This document shows positions 51,253 to 58,651 of a stretch of DNA of 64,000 nucleotides, one piece after another. The stretch lies in contig CBDDIZ010000042.1 of NCBI GenBank assembly GCA_965229305.1, positions 310,001 through 374,000 of the forward strand, read 5' to 3'. The translations under genes were made by a program, and so were the position numbers. The first letter of the stretch is position 1; each line of letters starts with the position of its first letter. Source of the DNA: JALHNI01 sp965229305 (GTDB lineage Bacteria > Acidobacteriota > Terriglobia > Bryobacterales > Bryobacteraceae). The notes beneath the pieces are model-generated. The model was not told the DNA's origin. It worked only from the letters and a program-made list of their open reading frames with translations, and did not search any database.

Positions 51253-51308
51253 TTGACAACTAGGGCAACTGAGGGCATACTGCAACCAGGCTAGCTTGTA
51301 CAAGCTAG
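51253..51308 (+). promoter_or_regulatory. Promoter and palindrome for the ardC-traG operon
   Basis: TTGACA (51,253-51,258) and CATACT (51,276-51,281) are 17 bp apart. The perfect 18-bp palindrome CTAGCTTGTACAAGCTAG (51,291-51,308) lies just past the likely start of transcription, the same layout as at 47,363. The reading frame of 51,311 follows after two bases. Confidence 0.75.
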
Positions 51309-51310
51309 AT

Positions 51311-51451
51311 ATGACTATGGAAGACTTAACCCCGACAATCGCCAACAACGACCAGGAAGTCGCGCCCGAAGAGGAAAGCGGCATCGCTCCAATCCTCGGC
51401 TCTGGCTTCGAAGACGAGCAACCCGAAACCGAATTCGACGAAAGGATCTGA
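51311..51451 (+). CDS. Acidic 46-residue leader-like protein
   Basis: MTMEDLTPTIANNDQEV... is a 46-residue frame, strongly acidic and without Cys or a membrane segment. It begins two bases after the palindrome and ends four bases before ardC, so it is the first gene of that operon. It shares the Met-Thr-Met start with the 16-residue frame at 40,100. No Shine-Dalgarno is seen. It might be a DNA-mimic anti-restriction peptide, given the ardC neighbour, but that is a guess. Confidence 0.55.
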   Translation: MTMEDLTPTIANNDQEVAPEEESGIAPILGSGFEDEQPETEFDERI

Positions 51452-51454
51452 CGC

Positions 51455-52852
51455 ATGGCAAACGACTCGAATCCCAATGAAGCCCCGGTCAAAAGGGACT
51501 TTCGCAAAGAAGTCACCGATCAGATCATTGAAATGTTGGAGAAGGGGACTGCGCCGTGGCAGAAGCCGTGGGAGCCAGGATCACTTCAACTCCCGTTCAA
51601 TCCCACCACGGAGAAGAACTATCGAGGTGGAAATGCCCTCCACTTGATGGCCGTCGGAACTCGCAAGGGCTTTGATGATCCCCGCTGGCTTACCTACAAG
51701 CAAGCCGCCGCAAACGGCTGGCAGGTTCGTGCTGGCGAGAAGGGCACCCAGATTGAATTCTGGCAATTTGGCGAAGAAGCCAAGAAAGGGCAAGCTCCGG
51801 AAGGGAGCCCCGACCGCGATCTTGGCAACAGCGACTACCGGGGACCGCTCCGCCGCGCCTTCACGGTCTTCAATGCCAAGCAGATCGACGGGATTTCTAC
51901 GTATGTCCCTAAGGAGCGCGCCGATTGGGAAGTAGCCGAAACAGGTGACTCGATTCTTCGGAACTCTGGAGCCAAGATCGTCCACGATCAAAACGACCGG
52001 GCGTTTTACAGCCGATCTGCCGATCGAATTCATCTTCCCCCGGACGCTGCGTTCAAATCGGCCGCCGATTATTACGGAACGGCACTTCATGAGTTGGCGC
52101 ACTGGAGCGGTCATCCAGAACGGCTCAATCGTCAGACCCTCAACGAAAGCTACCGCTTCGGCGACGCGAACTACGCAAAGGAGGAACTCCGTGCCGAGCT
52201 GGCAAGCGTCTTCCTTGCCGCCGAACGGGGTATTCCTCACAACCCCGAGCAGCACGCGGCTTACGTCCATTCATGGATCAAAGCGCTCAGTGAGGACAAG
52301 AATGAGATCTTTCGTGCCGCTAAAGACGCTCATCGAGCGGCCGACTACCTGCTGGATCTTGAGCGGGGAAAGCAACTGCGGACCGAGACGTCGGAGCACG
52401 TAGCCTCCTTCGAGCGCGGAGCTGGGGCAGTTGCAATCACCGAGAAGGAGACCGCAACCGAGCATCGGGAGCCGGTGGGTTCAAGGGGCGTGGCGAAGAT
52501 CGAAGTCGAGAAGATTCTGGATGGAGAAGTAGACGGCCGACGCCCTCCAAGCGAACAAGCGATCAAGGAGTCCTTCACTGCTGCTGAGGAAGCAGTCCGT
52601 AAAGTCATGGGCGAGAAGGTGAGAACGTATCCAGCCGATACCGATTCCGGGAAGTATCGCGGCGAAGTGCTCGGCGAGACCGAACATCATCTCTTCCAGA
52701 GGGTCAGTCCTAAGAGCGCGGTAGCCCATGAGAAACACCTACTACCCGGCCCGCCTCCCCTAGCCGAAAACGTTCTGATCTCCTACTCCAACCAGGTAGC
52801 TCAACTCAAGCCGAACCAGGAACGCCAGAGATCGCACGTGTTTGCGCGCTAA
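51455..52852 (+). CDS. ardC: ArdC-like antirestriction protein
   Basis: A 465-residue protein. The N-terminal ArdC single-strand-binding domain has DQIIEMLEKGTAPWQKPWEP and NYRGGNALHLMAVG; the zincin-like domain has ALHELAHWSGHPERLNR with the HExxH-like metal site and YAKEELRAELASVFL. ArdC guards incoming plasmid DNA against restriction and enters with the strand in conjugation. The last 130 residues are less conserved and charged. It starts four bases after the acidic leader-like gene and precedes traG. Confidence 0.92.
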   Translation: MANDSNPNEAPVKRDFRKEVTDQIIEMLEKGTAPWQKPWEPGSLQLPFNPTTEKNYRGGNALHLMAVGTRKGFDDPRWLTYKQAAANGWQVRAGEKGTQIEFWQFGEEAKKGQAPEGSPDRDLGNSDYRGPLRRAFTVFNAKQIDGISTYVPKERADWEVAETGDSILRNSGAKIVHDQNDRAFYSRSADRIHLPPDAAFKSAADYYGTALHELAHWSGHPERLNRQTLNESYRFGDANYAKEELRAELASVFLAAERGIPHNPEQHAAYVHSWIKALSEDKNEIFRAAKDAHRAADYLLDLERGKQLRTETSEHVASFERGAGAVAITEKETATEHREPVGSRGVAKIEVEKILDGEVDGRRPPSEQAIKESFTAAEEAVRKVMGEKVRTYPADTDSGKYRGEVLGETEHHLFQRVSPKSAVAHEKHLLPGPPPLAENVLISYSNQVAQLKPNQERQRSHVFAR

Positions 52853-52861
52853 GAAGCATCC

Positions 52862-54937
52862 ATGCCCAGCGAACCGAAGGTTTACCGAACACCTGCCGAT
52901 CCCGGCTTCGTCGGAGGTTACAACTGGACAGCTATGCTGACCGGTCTCGCTCTGCTAGCGGTAGTGAATGTAGCTGCCACGCAGTTCGTCGCATTCCAGT
53001 TCCACTATCAAGCCGCGCTCGGATCGCCGTTGTTCATCCACGGCGGGCACGCCATCTACCAGCCCACCGCTTGGGCCTTCTGGCTCCTCCAGCACAGCAA
53101 CACTACCAATCTTCAGGTGAAGCAGCCACTGCTGGCGGGAGCATTGATGGTTGTCGTCGGGTCGGCTGTCACGGTGCTGATCGTCTATGGACTTAACCTT
53201 CGCCGCGCCCGCAGCCTATCAGCAAATACCGAGGATCTGCATGGTTCTGCGCGTTGGGCTAGCGTTGCGGACATAAGAGTCACCGGGCTTCTGGATTCCA
53301 AACAAGGAGTCTACGTTGGTGGATGGCTCAATCCCTCCACCCGGCGCCTTCACTACCTACGGCACAACGGCCCTGAACACGTCCTCGCTTTTGCTCCCAC
53401 TCGCAGCGGAAAGGGCATCGGCCTGGTAATTCCCACATTGCTGGCTTGGTCCGAATCCGCGGTCGTTTACGACATCAAGGGTGAGAATTGGGCGAGGACC
53501 GCGGGCTTTCGGGTGAAAGCAGGCCATCTCTGCTTTAAATTCTCCCCGGTCGAGGTCTCGAATGGTTCCCGCTTCAATCCCCTTGCTGAAGTGCGGATCG
53601 GAACGCCACGCGACGTGTCCGACGCCCAAAACGTCGCCGACATGATTGTCCGCACCGGCGAAGATAGCCCGATGGAACGCTACTGGCAGGATGCGGCGGC
53701 ATCCATCACGACCGGCATGATCCTCCATGTTTGCTACTCAGCGGCTGCAGCCGGGCGAGAGGCAAGTTTGGGTGATTTGGCCGCGACGTTTACCAAGCCA
53801 GGCCAGAGCTTCCGCGACACCCTGAACGAACTGGAAAACTTCCCACATGATCCACAACGAACCCATCAATGGACGACGCCCGATGGGGAGCGAACCACTA
53901 CTCACCCTGTGGTTCGCGAGAAGGTGCGTGAAATGCTCGATAAGGAGGACAAAGACTTCTCCGGCGTCTTGTCCACCGCCAAAACCGCGCTTACTCTCTA
54001 TAGCGACCCTCTCGTTGCGAAGAACACGGCCGCCAGTGACTTCACCATCAACGATCTGGTCAACCACACGCGGCCTGTCTCGCTTTACCTGGTCGTGCCA
54101 CCCTCCGACAAGATCCGCCTTCGCCCATTGATTCGGCTAATCTTCACGATGATCGTAAACCGGCTTACGGAGCGGATGGACTTCCAAGGTGTTGCCCAAA
54201 AGCGCAACCGCCACCGGCTCCTGTTCATGGTTGACGAGTTTCCGTCGCTCAAGCGGATGGAGATCTTCGCGGACGCGCTGTCATACATGGCTGGCTACGG
54301 CTTGAAGGCATACCTCATCACGCAGGACATTCGGCAGATTGTCGATGAGTACGGTCCAAACGAGAGCATCGTTTCCAACTGCCACGTCCGCGTTGCCTAT
54401 GCCCCGAACCAGTTCGACACAGCCGAACTTCTTTCGAAGATGACTGGGACCAAGACAATCCAAAAAGCCACATTCAACTTCTCCGGCTCGCGGTTGGCGC
54501 CTATCGCAAACCACATGAGCGCGACGGTGGATCAAGTCGAGCGTCCTCTTGTAACTCCGGATGAAGTGATGCGGCTGAAGCCCCCGAAGAAGACTGGGGA
54601 AGGTTCCAACGAACGCATCGTTGCACCCGGCGACATGCTCATTTTCGTCAGCGGCCACCACCCGATTTACGGCACCCAGATTCTCTACTTCACCGACCCC
54701 GTCCTGAAGCACCGTGCCGAGATTCCTCCGCCAACCAAATTTCTGGCGATTGGCGAGGCGGGAATCGAACCACAACTGCCTCCGGATCGAACTAGAAACG
54801 TTATCAGTCGTGCTGAGTTCGTTCCTCAATCGCCGATGGAGGCCGCTTTTCTAGCCGAACTGAACGGAGTTGTTCCGACGAAGCCAGGCTTCATTGAGCA
54901 ACTCGACTTGGATCTTCACGAAGAAAGGAAGGACTGA
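52862..54937 (+). CDS. traG: TraG / VirD4 coupling protein
   Basis: A 691-residue coupling ATPase that brings the relaxosome to the channel. Two N-terminal helices are seen (AMLTGLALLAVVNVAATQFV and LLAGALMVVVGSAVTVLIVY). Walker A is AFAPTRSGKGIGLV, then SAVVYDIKGENW, Walker B HRLLFMVDEFPSL and the motif AYLITQDIRQIVDEYG. The start is given by ATG 52,862, nine bases after the ardC stop. ssb2 starts one base after its stop. Confidence 0.95.
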   Translation: MPSEPKVYRTPADPGFVGGYNWTAMLTGLALLAVVNVAATQFVAFQFHYQAALGSPLFIHGGHAIYQPTAWAFWLLQHSNTTNLQVKQPLLAGALMVVVGSAVTVLIVYGLNLRRARSLSANTEDLHGSARWASVADIRVTGLLDSKQGVYVGGWLNPSTRRLHYLRHNGPEHVLAFAPTRSGKGIGLVIPTLLAWSESAVVYDIKGENWARTAGFRVKAGHLCFKFSPVEVSNGSRFNPLAEVRIGTPRDVSDAQNVADMIVRTGEDSPMERYWQDAAASITTGMILHVCYSAAAAGREASLGDLAATFTKPGQSFRDTLNELENFPHDPQRTHQWTTPDGERTTTHPVVREKVREMLDKEDKDFSGVLSTAKTALTLYSDPLVAKNTAASDFTINDLVNHTRPVSLYLVVPPSDKIRLRPLIRLIFTMIVNRLTERMDFQGVAQKRNRHRLLFMVDEFPSLKRMEIFADALSYMAGYGLKAYLITQDIRQIVDEYGPNESIVSNCHVRVAYAPNQFDTAELLSKMTGTKTIQKATFNFSGSRLAPIANHMSATVDQVERPLVTPDEVMRLKPPKKTGEGSNERIVAPGDMLIFVSGHHPIYGTQILYFTDPVLKHRAEIPPPTKFLAIGEAGIEPQLPPDRTRNVISRAEFVPQSPMEAAFLAELNGVVPTKPGFIEQLDLDLHEERKD

Positions 54938-54938
54938 A

Positions 54939-55376
54939 ATGCAAAAGAACCGCATCGAGTTGGCGGGCTACCTCGCCGACAAGCCCCAAGTTCGTTATAT
55001 GCCATCGGGAACGCCGGTCGCAAACGTCCGGATGGCCGAAGGGTATCGGTATACCGACCGCAACAATCAATCTCAAGAACACACCAACTGGCACAGCCTG
55101 GTCTTCTACGGCGACCTTGCCGATATCGCCGCAACGTACGAGAAGGGAGAAAACATCTTCGTCGAAGGCACCCTCCAAACACGAAAGTTCACTCCAAAAG
55201 ACGGCAGTCAAAGGACCGTCTACGAAATCATCGCCCGAAGCGTTTACCTAATCGCGAAGCCTCGAACGACCAAAGAGGCACCCGCTGACAATACGCCTCA
55301 GCGTGAAGGCGCTTCTGGCGCGCCTGTTAACGGTGTCGAGGAGGTCGAGGTCGATGCTTCCGTTTGGCCGTCATAA
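54939..55376 (+). CDS. ssb: Single-stranded DNA-binding protein (SSB), copy 2
   Basis: A 145-residue OB-fold protein: KNRIELAGYLADKPQVRYM, HTNWHSLVFYGDLADIA and FVEGTLQTRKFTPKDG. It differs from copy 1 at 44,691 over most of its length, so the two are not recent duplicates. The C-terminal tail is acidic (EEVEVDASVWPS) but lacks the DDDIPF tip. AGAAAGGAAGG precedes the ATG. traF begins inside its end. Confidence 0.88.
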   Translation: MQKNRIELAGYLADKPQVRYMPSGTPVANVRMAEGYRYTDRNNQSQEHTNWHSLVFYGDLADIAATYEKGENIFVEGTLQTRKFTPKDGSQRTVYEIIARSVYLIAKPRTTKEAPADNTPQREGASGAPVNGVEEVEVDASVWPS

Positions 55377-55896
55377 GTATCTTGTCCTGACCGTTGGCAC
55401 TGCCCTATGCGCCATCGCAACCCTCTCAGCGGCAGCCGTAGCCTTTGGTATTCGCGTCAACACGAGCTACAGCCTGCCACTGGGTCTATACACAACGACA
55501 TCCGACGAAACGGCTGAACTGATCGAGTTTTGTCCGGCGGAGCCATTCGCATCCGAATCCGCCTCGCGAAGCTACCGCACTCCGGGATTCGCTTGCCCGG
55601 ATGGCGCGGTCCCGCTCTTGAAGCCCATCGTGGCGCGCCCCGGCGATCTTGTGGTCGTGAGTCCGGAGGGCATCAGCGTCAATGGTTACCTTTTACCCAA
55701 AACCTATCCAGTCGCGCATGACGCTGGTGGCCGGCCACTCAGGGCTTGGCCGAATGGCCTATACGGAGTCGCCCAAGGCACCGTCTGGGTCGCATCAAGC
55801 TACAACGCGGGCAGCTACGACTCGCGCTACATGGGTCCAATTCACACCAGTCAAATCCGCCGGAGGCTCCGTCCATTATGGTTACTTCATGGCTAA
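55354..55896 (+). CDS. traF: TraF-type conjugal peptidase (S26)
   Basis: A 180-residue membrane serine peptidase. One N-terminal helix (YLVLTVGTALCAIATLSAAA) leads to the catalytic Ser in TSYSLPLGLY and the Lys in LLKPIVARPGD; GLYGVAQGTVWVASSYNAGS is the third family motif. IncP TraF matures and cyclises the TrbC pilin. GAGGAGG precedes ATG 55,354, which lies inside the ssb2 end. traB starts 19 bases before its stop. Confidence 0.9.
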   Translation: MLPFGRHKYLVLTVGTALCAIATLSAAAVAFGIRVNTSYSLPLGLYTTTSDETAELIEFCPAEPFASESASRSYRTPGFACPDGAVPLLKPIVARPGDLVVVSPEGISVNGYLLPKTYPVAHDAGGRPLRAWPNGLYGVAQGTVWVASSYNAGSYDSRYMGPIHTSQIRRRLRPLWLLHG

Positions 55897-56993
55897 TGAG
55901 TCTCGTTACGGCAGCGCTTATCGGCGCGTTAGCCTGGCGAGGACCAATTCTCGCGTTGGTGCTTCCCATCGCCGTCCCGTGGCTCATCTTTCACCAACAA
56001 ACCCGCCTAAATGCGACAGCAGTGGCGCTTGCCTATTTCTCAGCCGCATCGGCCCCGGCGATTGCAGTGACAGAAGCGTTTGCACCTGGCACTGTCCTGC
56101 ATGGCTGGCTTATCTGGCTGCTCGCTTCAGCTATTCTTTCGTTGCCGTGGGCGCTGCTATGGAGTGCGCGCTCTGCCCAGTGGATTTGGCGATGCCCGTT
56201 GGCGTTGGCTGTATGCGCCGTGCCTCCAGTCGGCTTGATTTGCTGGGCTTCTCCGCTGCTTTCGGCGGGCTTGCTGTTTCCTGGAACTGGACTGGTAGGC
56301 GTGGCGGCAACCGCTTTCGTGCCGGTGGTCTGGCCGGTCCGACCCCTTCTTCTGACGGCCACTATGCTGCTTGCAAACCTCCTCTATCGCCCGACTCTTC
56401 CGACCACTGCCATTGAGCCGCTCAACACGAAGGACTCGGCGGACCTATTCCAAAAGGAGGAAGCGGCTCGAACAGCGATCGATTCCTCCCACTCCGCGCT
56501 CGTGGTTCTCCCCGAGGGCGCGGTTCGTCGCTGGACGGAAGCTACGGAAGTATTCTGGGCACCGACGATTGAACATCTCCAAGCCACCCACCGGATTGCT
56601 CTGGTCGGTGTAGGCCTACCGATCGCGCACTCGAAAGAGTTCCAAAATGCAGTCCTCGTGATCGGCGACGAGCGTCGGCAGGTTCTCACGCAACGAATCC
56701 CGATCCCAGTCGGCATGTGGAAGCCCTTCGGACCCTCTGATGGAGTCCCCCTCAACCTGACTGGACCAGGAATCATTCACGTCGGGAGAGAGCGCCTCGC
56801 CATTCTTATTTGTTACGAGCAACTGCTCATTTGGCCTGTCCTTCAATCTGCCTTTGAAAAGCCGAGTCTCCTCGTAGGCGTCTCGAATGCCGCATGGACT
56901 CGACAAACCAATATTCCCGCCGTACAGGAAGCCTGCCTCTTCGCTTGGTCTCGCCTGTTCGGCATTCCATTTATCTCGGCCGTGAACTCATAA
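55878..56993 (+). CDS. traB: TraB-like conjugal protein with nitrilase domain
   Basis: A 371-residue inner-membrane protein. About six N-terminal helices precede a nitrilase-fold domain with Glu (VVLPEGAV), Lys (GMWKPFGPSDG) and Cys (AILICYEQLLIW). This resembles apolipoprotein N-acyltransferase and TraB of Ti plasmids, which raises transfer efficiency. The order traF-traB is the Ti one. ATG 55,878 has CGGAGG upstream. Confidence 0.85.
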   Translation: MVTSWLMSLVTAALIGALAWRGPILALVLPIAVPWLIFHQQTRLNATAVALAYFSAASAPAIAVTEAFAPGTVLHGWLIWLLASAILSLPWALLWSARSAQWIWRCPLALAVCAVPPVGLICWASPLLSAGLLFPGTGLVGVAATAFVPVVWPVRPLLLTATMLLANLLYRPTLPTTAIEPLNTKDSADLFQKEEAARTAIDSSHSALVVLPEGAVRRWTEATEVFWAPTIEHLQATHRIALVGVGLPIAHSKEFQNAVLVIGDERRQVLTQRIPIPVGMWKPFGPSDGVPLNLTGPGIIHVGRERLAILICYEQLLIWPVLQSAFEKPSLLVGVSNAAWTRQTNIPAVQEACLFAWSRLFGIPFISAVNS

Positions 56994-57004
56994 GGTACAT
57001 CGCA

Positions 57005-57211
57005 ATGCAAGACACGATCAAAGAAGAATCGATTCTGACCATCAAGGACATCGCCGAAGTTCTGCGATGCTCGAAAACCCACGTATGCAATGTCATGGCC
57101 GGCAAAGTGCCAGGCGTTCCTCAACTCGCCCACATCGCGTTGGGTAGAAGGAAGCTTGTCCGGCGCGAATGGCTGAATCAATGGTTGGAAGCGAGCAAGA
57201 GTCGATGCTAG
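57005..57211 (+). CDS. xis: Excisionase-like HTH protein
   Basis: A 68-residue helix-turn-helix protein with the pattern of excisionases (ILTIKDIAEVLRCSKTHV, then GRRKLVRREWLNQWLEA). It begins 12 bases after traB with AAGG upstream of the ATG, and the integrase follows. It probably directs the integrase towards excision, or controls it; the role follows from family and position. Confidence 0.82.
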   Translation: MQDTIKEESILTIKDIAEVLRCSKTHVCNVMAGKVPGVPQLAHIALGRRKLVRREWLNQWLEASKSRC

Positions 57212-57265
57212 TCTGGCGGACAGGTCAGGATTTTGCGCTGCGGACGCAGGGAATCAGGAGATTCA

Positions 57266-58375
57266 ATGCGACGTAAGCGATTCATGAAAGGTAGCCTCCG
57301 TCAACGCAGACACGGCCGGGCCAAACTCTGGCTGGCGCAGTGGTGGGAGGACGGATCACGCAGGACCAAGGTGCTGGGAAAATGCTCAGAATTCACAAAA
57401 GGACAGGCCGAAGCCATGCTGGCCTCGATCCTCCAACCTCTCAACGACATGGCGGGAAAGAAGACAATTCGCCCATTCACATTCCAAGAGTTCGTCGAGG
57501 AAGTTTACCTGCCGGTTTGCCGACGGAAATGGAAGGAGTCCACCCGCTCGACAACGGAGAACAGGATAAGTCTGCACCTCGTCGGCGAGTTCGGAACGCG
57601 GCGAATTGCGGATATGAACCGCGATCAGATGCAAACGTACCTCGACAGGATGGCAGCGACTCACTCCCACAGCGTCGTTGCTCATCTTCGCTGGGATCTC
57701 AGCGGCATCTTCAAGATGGCCATGAGCGATGGAGCCGTCGATCTGAATCCGACACTGGGACTCTACACACCCGCCTGTAAGGTCGGAAAGGAGAAGCGTG
57801 TTCTCGCCAAAGAGGACATCAAGAAAGCGCTGGAGGTTCTTGGATTGAGGGAACGCCTGATGTTCAGAATGGCCCTGTTTGATGGCATGCGTCCTGGAGA
57901 GATCCTGGCAATCCGTCTGGGCAAAATCGGTGACGATTCAGTTCTGATCGACCAACGCGTCTACCGGGGAACAATGGACAGCCCGAAGGGCCGGAAGGGC
58001 AAACGAACATCCCGAGTCGTAGCTTTATCGCCGGGGACCAAGGAGGATCTGCAGGAGTGGCGAAAGCAGTTTGAGGGACGCTCACCAGAAGCGTTTCTCT
58101 TTCCCTCGGAAGTGGCGGTCACGACCGTCAGCCGAGACAACATATGGCGTCGGAACCTGGAACCGAAACTCGCGACGATCGGGCTTGAGTGGGCGAATTT
58201 TCAAGTGCTTCGCCGCACGAATGCCAGTCTGTCGCGCAAGGCAAAGATCGATGACAAGGTGTCCGCAGATCAACGCGGGCATGGCCTTGGAGTCAGTCTG
58301 GAAGTCTACTCGGTCAGCGATCTTCAGCAGAAGATCGAAGCAGTAAAGAGACTAGAATCCGAGGTGATCCTGTGA
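57266..58375 (+). CDS. int: Tyrosine recombinase / ICE integrase
   Basis: A 369-residue site-specific recombinase. The N-terminal arm and SAM-like domain (TFQEFVEEVYLPVCRRKW) precede the catalytic part: Arg209 (GMRPGEILAIR), the second Arg in FQVLRRT (Arg316), His339 (RGHG) and Tyr348 (LEVYSV). The first His of the HxxR box is replaced by Gln (Gln313). CAGGAG precedes ATG 57,266. The gene ends 81 bases before the tRNA-Gly 3' end, the expected attachment site. The frame is intact. Confidence 0.93.
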   Translation: MRRKRFMKGSLRQRRHGRAKLWLAQWWEDGSRRTKVLGKCSEFTKGQAEAMLASILQPLNDMAGKKTIRPFTFQEFVEEVYLPVCRRKWKESTRSTTENRISLHLVGEFGTRRIADMNRDQMQTYLDRMAATHSHSVVAHLRWDLSGIFKMAMSDGAVDLNPTLGLYTPACKVGKEKRVLAKEDIKKALEVLGLRERLMFRMALFDGMRPGEILAIRLGKIGDDSVLIDQRVYRGTMDSPKGRKGKRTSRVVALSPGTKEDLQEWRKQFEGRSPEAFLFPSEVAVTTVSRDNIWRRNLEPKLATIGLEWANFQVLRRTNASLSRKAKIDDKVSADQRGHGLGVSLEVYSVSDLQQKIEAVKRLESEVIL

Positions 58376-58387
58376 TCTCTTGGGGAG

Positions 58388-58405
58388 CCGTTAAAACACT
58401 AACGG
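58388..58405 (+). terminator. Short hairpin after the integrase gene
   Basis: CCGTTA-AAACAC-TAACGG forms a six-bp stem 13 bases past the integrase stop. There is no T-run, so terminator activity is uncertain. Confidence 0.35.
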
Positions 58406-58456
58406 AGTAATCGGAGTACAACGTGGAACTCGGTGGCCTGCAAGTTGTTGAAAAGA

Positions 58457-58531
58457 TGGAGCGGGAGATGGGATTCGAACCCACGACGTCCAGCTTGGGA
58501 AGCTGACATTCTACCACTGAATTACTCCCGC
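58457..58531 (-). tRNA. tRNA-Gly(CCC), with likely ICE attachment site at its 3' end
   Basis: On the minus strand GCGGGAG pairs with CTCCCGC across a normal cloverleaf. The D arm is AGTGGTAG, the anticodon loop TTCCCAA (anticodon CCC), the T arm GGGTTCGAATCCC, then discriminator U with CCA encoded. The 3' end faces the integrase at 57,266-58,375. ICEs with this layout use the tRNA 3' end as attB and rebuild it on insertion. The other copy of that end was not found in the window, so the element continues left of base 1. Confidence 0.92.
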
Positions 58532-58540
58532 TCATGGGAG

Positions 58541-58573
58541 GACTATCACTAAGCTACCACCATCTCCCGCTCC
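58541..58573 (-). other. tRNA-Gly-like relic upstream of the tRNA gene
   Basis: On the minus strand GCGGGAGATGG ... TAGCTTAGTGATAG looks like the 5' half and D arm of another Gly tRNA without anticodon and T arms. Its GGAGCGGGAGATGG (58,560-58,573) is also the inverted copy of 58,458-58,471, which marks the tRNA end. A leftover of an earlier tandem tRNA gene or of past insertion events is possible. Confidence 0.45.
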
Positions 58574-58651
58574 GCACAATCAGGGGGTACGCCAGGGGGG
58601 CAGTAGAGTGGTAAGTGCCTTTTTCTTCTAAGACTTTCCGGCAGGAATCCG

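Noticed and set aside
1..58456. Search for a second copy of the tRNA-Gly 3' end as the left ICE boundary
   Set aside because: No match was noticed when reading the window; the boundary is assumed to be outside. A computed search would be needed to be certain.
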